DNA of 27,837 bases from JANNOG01 sp050329415 (GTDB taxonomy: Bacteria; Actinomycetota; Actinomycetes; Actinomycetales; JBBAYJ01). The notes beneath the pieces are model-generated. The model was not told the DNA's origin and made no database searches. It saw nothing but the letters and a program-made list of their open reading frames with translations. Position numbers and translations under genes: made by a program. The stretch is from the NCBI GenBank assembly GCA_050329415.1, contig JBHJOS010000119.1, positions 1 through 27,837 of the forward strand. The letters are read 5' to 3'. Positions 1-8,214 of this stretch are shown piece after piece. Position 1 is the stretch's first letter. Each line of letters begins with the position of its first letter.

Positions 1-94
1 GCGAGGCGGCGATCAGCTCCATGGCGCGGGTGATCTGCTTGGTGGCCTGCACCGAGCGCATGCGCTGGCGGTACACCCGCAACTGGGAGGCCAT
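1..94 (-). CDS. atpG: ATP synthase gamma subunit, N-terminal part (cut by window edge)
   Basis: Only the first 31 codons are inside the window. They read MASQLRVYRQRMRSV and continue through a TKQITRAM stretch, the conserved N-terminal helix of the F1 gamma subunit, the central rotor shaft that turns inside the alpha3beta3 ring. The ATG at 94-92 is preceded by a purine-rich AGGAAGGA about 10 nt upstream. It follows atpA by 54 nt in the same direction, as expected in the order atpB-E-F-H-A-G-D-C. The C-terminus, atpD and atpC lie beyond the window. Confidence 0.93.
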   Translation of the reverse strand, partial: MASQLRVYRQRMRSVQATKQITRAMELIAAS

Positions 95-148
95 GTCTGC
101 CGAGCCGTCCTTCCTGGTCGTCCGTCGTCAGCCGGTCGAGCGTCGCCG

Positions 149-1792
149 TCAGCGCCGACGGACGATCTGCTCCTGCGTCACGTCGTCCTCGCCCAGCTCG
201 CCCGGGTCCTCGTCGGTGCCGGGGGCTCCGATCGCCTTGCCCGACCCGGCGAGGAACCGGTCCTTGAAGGACGCCACCTCGCGCTGGAGCTCGGCGACCG
301 CGTCGTCCGAGAGCGCCTTGGTCTCGGCGATCGTGGTGAGCACCGTCGAGTGGCGCCGGAGGTGGTCGAGGAACTCGGCCTCGAACCGCCGGACGTCCTC
401 GACCGCGAGGTCGTCCAGCTTGCCGGTGGTGCCGGCCCACACCGAGACCACCTGCTCCTCGACCGGGAACGGCGAGTACTGGTTCTGCTTGAGCAGCTCG
501 ACGAGGCGCGCACCCCGGGACAGCTGCGCGCGCGAGGCCGCGTCCAGGTCGGAGGCGAACATCGCGAACGCCTCGAGCGAGCGGAACTGGGCGAGGTCGG
601 TGCGCAGCGTGCCGGCGACCTTCTTCATGGCCTTGGTCTGGGCGGCGCCGCCGACTCGGGAGACCGAGATGCCGACGTTGATCGCCGGGCGGACGTTGGC
701 GTTGAAGAGGTCGGACTCGAGGAAGCACTGGCCGTCGGTGATCGAGATGACATTGGTCGGGATGAACGCCGACACGTCGTTGGCCTTCGTCTCGATGATC
801 GGCAGGCCGGTCATCGACCCGCCCCCCATCTCGTCCGACAGCTTGGCGCAGCGCTCGAGCAGCCGGGAGTGCAGGTAGAAGACGTCGCCCGGGTAGGCCT
901 CGCGGCCCGGCGGTCGGCGCAGCAGCAGCGAGATGGCACGGTACGCCTCGGCCTGCTTCGACAGGTCGTCGAACACGATGAGCACGTGCTTGCCCTGGTA
1001 CATCCAGTGCTGGCCGATGGCCGACCCGGTGTACGGCGCCAGGTACTTGAAGCCCGAGGGGTCGGAAGCCGGGGCAGCGACGATCGTCGTGTACTCCAGC
1101 GCCCCGGCCTCCGCCAGCGCCGCGCGGACCCCGGAGATGGTGGAGCCCTTCTGGCCGATCGCCACGTAGATGCAGCGGACCTGCTTCGTGGGGTCCCCCG
1201 TGGCCCAGTTGTCGCGCTGGTTGATGATCGTGTCCACGCAGACCGCGGTCTTGCCGGTCTGGCGGTCGCCGATGATGAGCTGGCGCTGGCCACGTCCGAT
1301 CGGGGTCATGGCGTCCACGGCCTTGATCCCGGTCTGGAGCGGCTCGCGGACCTCCTGGCGCTGCATGACCGTCGCCGCCTGCAGCTCCAGTGCCCGGCGG
1401 GTCTCGGCCTCGACCGGGCCGAGGCCGTCGATGGGGTCCCCCAGGGGGTCGACGACCCGGCCGAGGAAGCCGTCGCCGACCGGAACGCTGAGGACCTCAC
1501 CGGTGCGGCGGACCTCCAGGCCCTCCTCGATGTGGTCGAACGGCCCCAGGACAACGGTGCCGATCTCGCGCACGTCGAGGTTCTGCGCCAGGCCGAGGGT
1601 GCCGCGGGCGTCGCCGAAACGCAGCAGTTCGTTCGCCATCGCGCCCGGCAGGCCCTCGATGTGGGCGATGCCGTCGCCGGCGTCGACCACCCGTCCAACC
1701 TCCTCCGCCGACGTCGCCGACGGCTCGTAGGAGCGGACGAAGGCGTCCAGGGCGTCGCGGATCTCGTCCGGGCGGATCGTCAGCTCGGTCAT
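149..1792 (-). CDS. atpA: ATP synthase F1 alpha subunit
   Basis: 547 residues. This is the non-catalytic nucleotide-binding subunit of F1, alternating with beta in the cytoplasmic hexamer. Visible: an N-terminal beta-barrel with the segment GDGIAHIEGLPG (about 40-50), Walker A GDRQTGKT at 175-182, the QKGSTIS segment near 214, Walker B LIVFDD at 271-276, and the SVSRVGG signature of the family near 375. The C-terminus carries a charged tail of about 35 residues (GKAIGAPGTDED... to VRRR) not found in the roughly 513-residue E. coli protein. Such alpha tails occur in actinobacteria, and in mycobacteria the tail restrains ATP hydrolysis; whether it does so here is inference. The ATG lies 56 nt after the atpH stop. 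Confidence 0.98.
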   Translation of the reverse strand: MTELTIRPDEIRDALDAFVRSYEPSATSAEEVGRVVDAGDGIAHIEGLPGAMANELLRFGDARGTLGLAQNLDVREIGTVVLGPFDHIEEGLEVRRTGEVLSVPVGDGFLGRVVDPLGDPIDGLGPVEAETRRALELQAATVMQRQEVREPLQTGIKAVDAMTPIGRGQRQLIIGDRQTGKTAVCVDTIINQRDNWATGDPTKQVRCIYVAIGQKGSTISGVRAALAEAGALEYTTIVAAPASDPSGFKYLAPYTGSAIGQHWMYQGKHVLIVFDDLSKQAEAYRAISLLLRRPPGREAYPGDVFYLHSRLLERCAKLSDEMGGGSMTGLPIIETKANDVSAFIPTNVISITDGQCFLESDLFNANVRPAINVGISVSRVGGAAQTKAMKKVAGTLRTDLAQFRSLEAFAMFASDLDAASRAQLSRGARLVELLKQNQYSPFPVEEQVVSVWAGTTGKLDDLAVEDVRRFEAEFLDHLRRHSTVLTTIAETKALSDDAVAELQREVASFKDRFLAGSGKAIGAPGTDEDPGELGEDDVTQEQIVRRR

Positions 1793-1848
1793 GGGTGCTG
1801 CTCCTCATCGGGTCCGTCGGGAAACAGGATCGCCGGGTTCGCGGATGG

Positions 1849-2670
1849 TCAGCGGGTCATCAGCTCGGCTGCGGCAGCGAGGCGACGGGACAGCGTCCCG
1901 TCGAACACCTCGTCGCCGACGTGCACGCGGACACCGCCGATCACCGCCGGATCGGTGTCGACCGCAAGCCGGATTGTGCGCCCGTAGCGCGCCGACAGGG
2001 CGGCCGCCAGCCGCGTCCGCTGCCCCTCGGTCATGGGTACGGCGACCGTGACGTGGGCGATCAGCCGCTGCCGACGCTCGGCCGCGGCCTCGAGGACGTC
2101 GTCGAAGGCCTGTTCGGGGGTGCGCCCACGAGGCCGTGACGCCAGCCGGCGGGCGAGGACTGCCGTCTCGGCCTCACCCCGGCGCTCCAGGAGGCGGTCG
2201 ACGAGCAGTTCCTTGGCGCTCGCCGGGGCGCGCTGCTCGGTGAGCGCCCGTCGGAGCTCCCGGTCGCCCATGACGATGCGCTGGAGGCGGAACAACTCGT
2301 CCTCGACCGTGTCGAGCCGGTCGCCCGCCTCGGCGGCGGCGAGGACCGCGGCCACGCCCGACCGCTCGAGCGCGTCGGCCAGGTCCCTGGTCCGGGTCCA
2401 CCGCTCCCGGACGGCTCCGGCGACCAGGTCCTGGGTGTCCCGGCCGACGCGTCCGGCCAGCAGCCGCGTCGCCAGGTCCGCCTTGTCCTGCCCGGCCCGG
2501 GAGGGGTCGGTCAGGGCCCGGCGCAGGGCAGGAGTGGCGTCGAGCAGGGTGGCGACGGAGAAGAGGTCCTCCCCGAGTCGGACGCGGTCGGCAGCCGCCG
2601 GCACGGTGTCGAGGAGCCCCTCGAACCGGTCGACCACGGCGGCCAGGGACTCACGGCTGGCACCTCGCAT
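1849..2670 (-). CDS. atpH: ATP synthase F1 delta subunit
   Basis: 273 residues, the peripheral-stalk protein that ties subunit b to the top of F1. It is longer than the about 177 residues of E. coli delta, as is usual in actinobacteria, but is not the b-delta fusion of mycobacteria. The start MRGASRESLAAVVDRFEG matches the family's MxGASREALAAAR-type opening, so I prefer the ATG at 2670; a GTG one codon upstream (2673) is in frame. The C-terminal part VTVAVPMTEGQRTRLAAALS and VIGGVRVHVGDEVFDGTL is the OSCP/delta signature. The atpF TGA and this ATG share one base (TGATG), implying coupled translation. Confidence 0.96.
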   Translation of the reverse strand: MRGASRESLAAVVDRFEGLLDTVPAAADRVRLGEDLFSVATLLDATPALRRALTDPSRAGQDKADLATRLLAGRVGRDTQDLVAGAVRERWTRTRDLADALERSGVAAVLAAAEAGDRLDTVEDELFRLQRIVMGDRELRRALTEQRAPASAKELLVDRLLERRGEAETAVLARRLASRPRGRTPEQAFDDVLEAAAERRQRLIAHVTVAVPMTEGQRTRLAAALSARYGRTIRLAVDTDPAVIGGVRVHVGDEVFDGTLSRRLAAAAELMTR

Positions 2671-3269
2671 CACGACGGTGCCCGAGTGGCATTCCGGGAG
2701 CCCCGCGCGCCGACGGTCGCGGGAGCATCGACGTCGTCGAGGAACCGGTCGATGACCCGCTGCTGGCGGGCGTCGTCCGTGAGTGCCTCGCCGACGATGC
2801 GCTCGGCGAGCTCCACGGCGAGCCGTCCCACCTCCTGGCGGAGCTGGGTGGCGGCCTGCTGCCGTTCGGCCTCGATCTGGCGCTGCGCCGACTCGACGAT
2901 CCGGGCGGCCTCGGCCTGGGCGTTCACGCGCATCTCGGCGATGATCGCGGCCCCCTCGGCGCGGGCCTCCTCCCGGGCCCGGCCGGCGTCGGCGCGAGCC
3001 TCGGCCAACTGGGCCTCGAACTGCTCCTTGAGACGGGCGGCCTCGGCCTGCGCCACCTCGGCCCGCTGAAGGCCGCCCTCGATCCGGTCGGTCCGCTCGT
3101 CGAGGACCGACAGGTACCTCGGCAGGACGAGACGCCAGAACAGCAGGAAGACGACCGCGAAGACGACGAGCGACCAGACGATGTCGTAGATCGCCGGGAG
3201 CAGCGGGTTGCCCCCCTCGTCGGCGGCGAGGACAGCGGTCGAGATGGCCGCGGGCACGACGACCCCCAT
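2670..3269 (-). CDS. atpF: ATP synthase Fo subunit b
   Basis: 199 residues. A short outside segment is followed by one membrane helix (about 30-50, IVWSLVVFAVVFLLFWRLVL) and then a long charged Ala/Glu/Arg-rich coiled coil (about 55-185), the layout of the dimeric peripheral stalk. The conserved motif YLSVLDERTDRIEGGLQRAE follows the membrane segment. It starts in a TGATG junction with atpE: the ATG at 3269 overlaps the atpE TGA by one base. An in-frame GTG (3272) directly precedes it. The C-terminus is followed by the same TGATG arrangement at atpH, so atpE, atpF and atpH are probably co-translated. Confidence 0.96.
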   Translation of the reverse strand: MGVVVPAAISTAVLAADEGGNPLLPAIYDIVWSLVVFAVVFLLFWRLVLPRYLSVLDERTDRIEGGLQRAEVAQAEAARLKEQFEAQLAEARADAGRAREEARAEGAAIIAEMRVNAQAEAARIVESAQRQIEAERQQAATQLRQEVGRLAVELAERIVGEALTDDARQQRVIDRFLDDVDAPATVGARGSRNATRAPS

Positions 3270-3508
3270 CACGTGAAGACGAAACCGGCGGCGAAGCCGA
3301 TGAGCGCCAGCGCCTCGGTGAAGGCGATGCCGAGGAACATCGTCGTCTGCAGCCGACCCGCCATCTCCGGCTGGCGGGCCTGCGCCTCCACGGTCTTTCC
3401 GACGAGCATGCCGACGCCGATGCCAGGGCCGAGCGTCGCGAGGCCGTAGCCGATCGTCGCGATGTTGCCGACGAGCCCGGGAGCGGCGGCCAGGGTCTGG
3501 GAGTCCAC
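3269..3508 (-). CDS. atpE: ATP synthase Fo subunit c (rotor ring proteolipid)
   Basis: 79 residues, two membrane helices joined by the conserved polar loop RQPE (46-49). The glycine-rich first helix contains GPGIGVGMLVG (27-37). The proton-carrying carboxylate is Glu65 in the second helix, IAFTEALAL. Copies of this protein form the ring that turns gamma. The start is GTG (3508) with AAAGGACC about 6 nt upstream. It lies 37 nt downstream of atpB and overlaps atpF by one base. Confidence 0.97.
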   Translation of the reverse strand: MDSQTLAAAPGLVGNIATIGYGLATLGPGIGVGMLVGKTVEAQARQPEMAGRLQTTMFLGIAFTEALALIGFAAGFVFT

Positions 3509-3545
3509 TGGTGGTCCTTTCCGTCGTGTCAGGTGGTGCGGTCGG

Positions 3546-4349
3546 TCAGTGCTCGGCGTGCAGGCTGGAGTCGATGTACACCGCGGCGAGAAGAGCGAAG
3601 ATGTATGCCTGAAGGACAGCGACGAGGATCTCGAACAACGTGAAGGCGAAGCCGAAGAACAGGGTGAGGAGAGCGAACGGCATCAGTCCGGCCTCCCCCG
3701 CCTGGAACAGCAGGTGGTCCGTCGCCTTGAAGCAGAGCACCAGCAGGAAGTGCCCGGCCACCATGTTGGCGAACAGCCGGATCGTGAGCGTCGCCGGTCG
3801 CAGGACGAAGACGGCCAAGGCCTCGATCGGGGAGTAGATCGGGTAGATGTACCAGGGAACCGACCGGGGGAAGAGCGTGTTCGAGAAGTAGCGGGGACCC
3901 TGGGTGCGCAACCCGACGACGATGAACACCACGTACACGATGAGCGCCAGCACCAGTGGCATTCCGATGACCGAAGTCGCTGCGATGTTGGCGAAGGGGA
4001 CGACCCCGAGGATGTTGGCGAAGAGGATGAGGAAGAACAGCGACGCCAGGAGGGGCAGGAAGCGGCGGCCGTTCTCCTTCCCCAGGATCTGCTCGGCGAT
4101 GGAGACCCGCACGAAGTCGAGCGCCGTCTCGGCCACGCCGGTGCCGCGCCCGGGAACGAGCGACGCCCGGCGCACGTAGAGCAGGAACAGGACGATGAGC
4201 ACGACCGCCACGATGACCCGCAGCAACATGATCCGGTTCAGCTCGAACGGCGTTCCCTCGAAGAGGAACGACGGCGGGAAGAACTCGTCGATGGTGGGCG
4301 GCGCGAAGGAGCCCGTGCTCGCCGACAACGGCGGTGCGAGGGCGGGCAT
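3546..4349 (-). CDS. atpB: ATP synthase Fo subunit a
   Basis: 267 residues, a polytopic membrane protein forming the proton half-channels beside the c ring. The fourth-helix signature LTIRLFANMVAGH carries the essential arginine (RLFAN). Further helices are seen in VIVAVVLIVLFLLYV, LLASLFFLILFANILG and the C-terminal FGFAFTLFEILVAVLQAYIFALL motif. The ATG at 4349 is chosen because a stop occurs in frame six codons upstream. It is separated from the atpI-like gene by 147 nt, the largest gap inside the operon and a possible place for an internal promoter. Confidence 0.96.
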   Translation of the reverse strand: MPALAPPLSASTGSFAPPTIDEFFPPSFLFEGTPFELNRIMLLRVIVAVVLIVLFLLYVRRASLVPGRGTGVAETALDFVRVSIAEQILGKENGRRFLPLLASLFFLILFANILGVVPFANIAATSVIGMPLVLALIVYVVFIVVGLRTQGPRYFSNTLFPRSVPWYIYPIYSPIEALAVFVLRPATLTIRLFANMVAGHFLLVLCFKATDHLLFQAGEAGLMPFALLTLFFGFAFTLFEILVAVLQAYIFALLAAVYIDSSLHAEH

Positions 4350-4496
4350 CAGCGCGGGGAGCGCGGTCAGCGTCGACTCCTGATCGTCGGGCCGGGAGGT
4401 CCGGCGAAGCGGGTGATCCTGCCCTGAGCCGGGTCTCAGCGGGCTGGTTCGGCGGGAACACTACCAATGCCCGGAGGCGCTCTCGTACACGGAGGG
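4350..4496. promoter_or_regulatory. atpI-atpB intergenic region with weak promoter-like and hairpin elements
   Basis: 147 nt without a gene. On the minus strand a TAGTGT hexamer at 4463-4458 resembles a -10 box; the sequence 17 nt upstream (ACGAGA) is a poor -35. Downstream is a short inverted repeat CTGAG-N6-CTCAG (4424-4439) that could pause transcription but lacks a T-tract. These would allow separate control of the structural atp genes from the upstream genes, but the evidence is weak. Confidence 0.25.
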
Positions 4497-4985
4497 TCAC
4501 CTGTCACCGAGGTCACGGTCCGGTGGCGCCGCCCTTGACGACGGGTCCACGTAGGGCACACGGGCAGTCACCAACAGTCGTACTTGGACAGCGAGCGACA
4601 GGATCACCCCGACGAGGATGCCGACTCCCACCCACAGTGGCTCACCCAGGCCGGCGTCCCGGACGACGAGCAGGACCGCGATCGCCGAGACCGCCTTCAC
4701 CAGCCACGACCCCATCAGCGCCGCGGCCATGACCAGCGGGTCTCGGCGTGCTGTCACAGATCCCACCAGCGACGTCACGGCCAGGAACGCGACCGCCAGG
4801 CCGATGCCGATCAGTGCGCCGGCCAGGCCGGCCGGACCGTCGACCGCCGCCGCGACCGCTGCCAGGGCGACACCAGCGGCCACGCCGGCCACGACGAGTA
4901 CCACGACGCTGCGCCGCAGCGTGGCTCCCAGGGCAGCAGCAGCCTCCCCGCCCTCACGAGCCGTGTCGATGGTGCCGCGGTTCAT
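4497..4985 (-). CDS. atpI: AtpI-like small membrane protein upstream of atpB
   Basis: 162 residues with four predicted membrane helices: RRSVVVLVVAGVAAGVALAAV, LAGALIGIGLAVAFLAVTSL, AAALMGSWLVKAVSAIAVLLVV and WVGVGILVGVILSLAVQVRLL. The cytoplasmic tail is polar (SSRAAPPDRD). Size, helix count and position directly before atpB match the poorly conserved AtpI/ATP synthase protein I family of actinobacteria, which has been linked to c-ring assembly or cation supply; similarity is mostly in topology, so the call rests on context. Its ATG overlaps the stop of the transferase gene upstream (ATGA, 4 nt). Confidence 0.7.
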   Translation of the reverse strand: MNRGTIDTAREGGEAAAALGATLRRSVVVLVVAGVAAGVALAAVAAAVDGPAGLAGALIGIGLAVAFLAVTSLVGSVTARRDPLVMAAALMGSWLVKAVSAIAVLLVVRDAGLGEPLWVGVGILVGVILSLAVQVRLLVTARVPYVDPSSRAAPPDRDLGDR

Positions 4986-6262
4986 CGCTTCTCCTCGTGT
5001 CGGGTGGGTCCGGTGGCAACCGGAACCGGAGTGTGGGCGCGCAGCGGGTCACGTCGCCCTCCGGGTGGGGGTGGCGCATGGAGCGGCGGGGCGGAGTCGG
5101 ACACAGCGTGCGTGAGCGTGGCTGCGGGCTCGTCCGGCGGGGTCGGAGCGACCGACGGGGGTCGCGGCCGCGCCGTCTCGACCAGGCGCGGCACGATCGT
5201 CAGCAACAGGAGCAGAACCGCGGCGACGCCGCCGACGCGCACCACGCTGCCCCACGGCCAGAAGGCCGTCGCGGCCGCGCCGAACGACAGCAGCGCCACC
5301 CAGGCGTGCATGAGGGCGACGGCCCAGCGGTGCGAGTGACCCAGGGCCAGCATCCGGTGGTGCAGGTGCTTGCGGTCGGGGCTGAACGGTGAGCGCCCCG
5401 CGAGGGTCCGCCGGACGACCGCCATGACGACGTCGAGGACCGGGACGATGAGTGCCGCCACGGGGAGCAGCAACGGGACGAAGGCCGGCGCCAGACCGGT
5501 CTCCTCGAGCACCCGCGGGTCGGTGTCCCCGGTCACGCTGATCGTCGCGGCGGCGAGCAGCAGGCCCAGGGTGAGCGCCCCGGAGTCGCCCATGAAGATC
5601 CGGGCCGGATGGAGGTTGTGTGGCAGGAAGCCCACCGCCGCCCCCACGGTGACCGCGGCAATGAGGGTCGCGGTGCTCGAGTAGTCGTCGGGACTGGCGT
5701 CCCGGGAGAGCTGGTAGGAGTAGGAGAAGAACGCGATCCCGGAGATCGCGACGATGCCGGCGGCGAGGCCGTCGAGGCCGTCCACGAAGTTCACCGCGTT
5801 CGCGGTGACGAGCACCACGACGACGGTGAGCACGACGAGCATCCAGCCCGACAGCAGGGTGAGCCCGTTCACCGGCAGCGCCAGCAGCCGCACCCCCAGC
5901 AGGGCCATGACCACCCCGGCCAGCGCCTGGCCCGCGAGCTTGGTCCACGCGTCGAGGCCCCAGACGTCGTCGACGACCCCCACGACGCAGATCACGGCGG
6001 CGGCCAGCAGGATGCCGAGCGGACCGGTCGTGCCCTGGCCGTAGACCCCGGAGAGGAACGGGATGGTCCAGGCCAGGCCCAGCCCGCCGGCCACCCCCAC
6101 GAAGATCGCCACCCCGCCGAGCCGCGGCACCGGCACCACGTGCACGTCGCGGTCACGGACCTGGGCCACCACTCCCCACCGGCTGGCCAGGCCGCGCACC
6201 ACCCCGGTCGACAGGAAGGTCACGATCGCGGCGACCGCCATGACCAGCAGGTAGGCCCTCAC
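4982..6262 (-). CDS. wecA: MraY/WecA-family polyprenyl-phosphate sugar-1-phosphate transferase
   Basis: 426 residues, about ten or eleven membrane helices. It transfers a sugar-1-phosphate (GlcNAc-1-P in characterised actinobacterial WecA) from a UDP-sugar to decaprenyl phosphate at the inner face of the membrane, starting cell-wall polymer synthesis. Family motifs: Asp-Asp in VVGVVDDVWGLD (98-99), NAVNFVDGLDGLA (155-167), FMGDSGAL (223-230) and HLHHR (299-303), the WecA-type HIHH loop. The C-terminal 65 residues are Pro-rich and cytoplasmic. I start it at GTG 6262, which overlaps the tsaC stop (GTGA) and begins directly in the first helix; a longer upstream extension would run through tsaC and looks non-coding. 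This gene between tsaC and atpI is part of the conserved actinobacterial order. Confidence 0.92.
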   Translation of the reverse strand: MRAYLLVMAVAAIVTFLSTGVVRGLASRWGVVAQVRDRDVHVVPVPRLGGVAIFVGVAGGLGLAWTIPFLSGVYGQGTTGPLGILLAAAVICVVGVVDDVWGLDAWTKLAGQALAGVVMALLGVRLLALPVNGLTLLSGWMLVVLTVVVVLVTANAVNFVDGLDGLAAGIVAISGIAFFSYSYQLSRDASPDDYSSTATLIAAVTVGAAVGFLPHNLHPARIFMGDSGALTLGLLLAAATISVTGDTDPRVLEETGLAPAFVPLLLPVAALIVPVLDVVMAVVRRTLAGRSPFSPDRKHLHHRMLALGHSHRWAVALMHAWVALLSFGAAATAFWPWGSVVRVGGVAAVLLLLLTIVPRLVETARPRPPSVAPTPPDEPAATLTHAVSDSAPPLHAPPPPGGRRDPLRAHTPVPVATGPTRHEEKR

Positions 6263-6915
6263 GCGGGCGCCCTCGCAGGAAGCGCGCCGGTCGTGGCCCA
6301 GGCGTCGGATCCCACCACCTCGACGAGTTCGGCACGTGTCACGGCCCCCTCGCGAACGACCGTGAGGGCCTCTCCGGTGGTGTCGACGATGGTCGACGGC
6401 GGCAGATCGAGGCACGGGCCGCCGTCGAGGTACACGGCGACGACATCGCCGAGGCCGTCGCGGGCCGCCTCGGCGGAGGTGGGCGGTGCCTGGCCGGCGA
6501 GGTTGGCCGCGGTCGCCGCCAGGGGTCCCGTACGGGCCAGCAGCTCGAGCGCGACCGGGTGCAGCGGCATCCGCAACGCCACGGTCCCCGCTTCCGGACC
6601 CCACCCGAGAGACGGCTGCGCCCGGCACACCAGGGTCAGGCCGCCCGGCCAGAAGGCGTCCGCGAGCGCCTCTGCGGCGTGCGTCACGTCGGCCGCCAGC
6701 CCAGCCATCCCCTCGGGGGCACCGACCAGGACCGGAGGCGGTGCGGACGCACCGCGGGCCACGACGAGGGCCGCGACGGCATCCCGGTCGAAAGCGTCGG
6801 CGGCGAGCCCGTACAGGGTGTCGGTGGGCAGCACGACGAGGCCGCCCTCGCCCAGCGCCGACTCGGCCGCCGCCAGTCCCCGTTCGCGCTCGAGCGGGAC
6901 GGCGCAGTCGAACAT
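6259..6915 (-). CDS. tsaC: L-threonylcarbamoyladenylate synthase (Sua5/YrdC/TsaC family)
   Basis: 218 residues, a single YrdC domain without the Sua5 C-terminal extension. It makes threonylcarbamoyl-AMP from threonine, bicarbonate and ATP, the first step of t6A37 in ANN-decoding tRNAs. Seen: VVLPTDTLYGLAADA near the N-terminus, FWPGGLTLV, the G-x-ALRMP segment (TVALRMPLHP), TAANLAGQAPPTSA and PPSTIVD. Odd: the usual KxR motif (KGR) is represented by VARGAS, so the lysine appears lost. ATG 6915 is preferred; GTG 6927 is possible. It sits 25 nt after prmC and overlaps the transferase by 4 nt. Confidence 0.88.
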   Translation of the reverse strand: MFDCAVPLERERGLAAAESALGEGGLVVLPTDTLYGLAADAFDRDAVAALVVARGASAPPPVLVGAPEGMAGLAADVTHAAEALADAFWPGGLTLVCRAQPSLGWGPEAGTVALRMPLHPVALELLARTGPLAATAANLAGQAPPTSAEAARDGLGDVVAVYLDGGPCLDLPPSTIVDTTGEALTVVREGAVTRAELVEVVGSDAWATTGALPARAPA

Positions 6916-6940
6916 CCGGGCCGTCACGGGTGGCAGTCTG

Positions 6941-7840
6941 TCACTCGCCCGTTCGGGCAACGGTGACTCTGGCACGGCCCGTGAGATCACGGTGGGTACG
7001 CCCGCCCGGCAGGCCCGCCGCGGCGAGCAGGCGGGCCACGACCGGGCCCTGCGCCTCGCCGTGCTCGACGACGACTGTGCCGCCGGGCCGGAGCAGGCGG
7101 GCCGCGGTCCGGGCGACCTGCCCGACGACGGCGGTCCCGTCGGGACCGCCGAACAGGGCGAGTGCCGGGTCGTGGTCGCGGGCCTCGGGGTCCGTCGGCG
7201 CGGCACCATCCGGCACGTACGGCGGGTTGGCGACGACGACGTCGGTGCGGCCCACCAGGTCCGCGCACAGGTCGTCGCAGGCCCCGGCCACGTCGCCGGC
7301 CCGCACCTCCACCAGGCCGCCGCCGTACCGCTCGGCATTGCGCCGGGCCCAGGCGACCGCCTCGGGACTCACCTCGACCCCCACCACGCGGACGTCGACG
7401 CCCGCCCCGGCCGCCTCGGCGGCGACCGCGACGGCGATGACGGCGGAGCCGGTGCACAGGTCGACCACCCGGACCGCTCGGCCCGGGACATGGGCTGCCA
7501 GGACCGCGTCGAGGGCGTGCTGCACGGTGACCTCGGTCTCGGGCCGGGGGACGAAAACGCCCGGCCCCACCTCGACGGTCACGCCGCGCAGGTGGGCCTT
7601 GCCGGTGAGGTGCTGGAGCGGGATCCGCCGGGCGCGGTCGTGCACGAGGTCCCGGAAGGCGGCCGACTGCGGCACGGTCAGCGTCCGGCCGAGGGCGCGT
7701 TGCCGCGCCGTCTCGCTTCGGCCGAGCCCGAGCACGTGCCCGGCCAGGACCTCTGCGTCGCCGGCCGCGGTCTCGATCCCCGCGGCGGCGAGCACGGCGG
7801 CGGCGTCCCGCACCGTCCGGTCCAGGTCGGCGGGCGTCAT
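6941..7840 (-). CDS. prmC: Release-factor glutamine N5-methyltransferase PrmC (HemK)
   Basis: 299 residues. It methylates the glutamine of the GGQ motif in release factors RF1/RF2 using S-adenosylmethionine. An N-terminal helical domain ends in PLQHLTG (74-80) and GVFVPRPETE (94-103). The Rossmann methyltransferase fold shows VVDLCTGSA (125-133; the family's usual DLGTGSG is slightly changed) and the glutamine-binding NPPYVP (205-210). It normally lies directly after prfA, which codes for its substrate. Here the two are separated by about 370 nt holding a Uma2-type remnant. No clear Shine-Dalgarno sequence precedes the ATG. Confidence 0.95.
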   Translation of the reverse strand: MTPADLDRTVRDAAAVLAAAGIETAAGDAEVLAGHVLGLGRSETARQRALGRTLTVPQSAAFRDLVHDRARRIPLQHLTGKAHLRGVTVEVGPGVFVPRPETEVTVQHALDAVLAAHVPGRAVRVVDLCTGSAVIAVAVAAEAAGAGVDVRVVGVEVSPEAVAWARRNAERYGGGLVEVRAGDVAGACDDLCADLVGRTDVVVANPPYVPDGAAPTDPEARDHDPALALFGGPDGTAVVGQVARTAARLLRPGGTVVVEHGEAQGPVVARLLAAAGLPGGRTHRDLTGRARVTVARTGE

Positions 7841-7856
7841 CGGAGGACTCGAGTCG

Positions 7857-8126
7857 TCACGAGTGACCTGAGGCGTAGTACCCGAGCAGGGGCGTCACCT
7901 CGACGGTGGCCCACGGGGCGGCGGGGTCCGCGACCCGTTGCCCGGGACCGAAGGTCCCTGCGGGGATGTGGACGCCCTCGTCGCAGCGATGCACGGTGAC
8001 GGCGATCCCGTCGGTGAGGTCGACGGTCCAGTACGCGGGCACGCCCGTGATCCCGTACTCGACGGGCTTCTCGCGCAGGTCCGGGGTGCCCGCGTGGATC
8101 GCCTCGCCCGCGGTCATGATCGCCAC
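7857..8126 (-). pseudogene. Remnant of a Uma2-family (PD-(D/E)XK-like) protein
   Basis: An 89-residue frame resembling only the C-terminal half of Uma2/DUF820 proteins: TPDLREKPVEYGITGVPAYW then TVDL matches the family pattern of a Lys-containing helix followed by GVxEYWxVD, and the rest (VTVHRCDEG... to VEVTPLLGYY) fits the final strands. The roughly 100 N-terminal residues that should carry the first catalytic acids are absent. It still has a good ribosome site (GGAGG seven nt before GTG 8126), so a truncated peptide may be made; an ATG at 8144 is also in frame. It lies between prfA and prmC, normally adjacent, so it is an insertion that later decayed. Uma2 genes occur in large actinobacterial families of uncertain role. 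Confidence 0.6.
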
Positions 8127-8214
8127 GCCACCACCTCCTGCCATGCCACGGTAGTCGCGGCGCCCCGGCCCGGCGGGAACCTCACCCGGACCTGTGGACG
8201 ACGTCACCGGTCCA

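Noticed and set aside
350..1987. Very long plus-strand open frame opposite atpA
   Set aside because: High-GC DNA leaves the antisense frame open; its composition (Arg, Asp, Val, Gly runs) is that of a mirror of atpA, and atpA is certain.
5609..7999. 796-codon plus-strand frame opposite the transferase, tsaC and prmC genes
   Set aside because: Runs across several genes with clear motifs on the other strand; no domain, no start signal.
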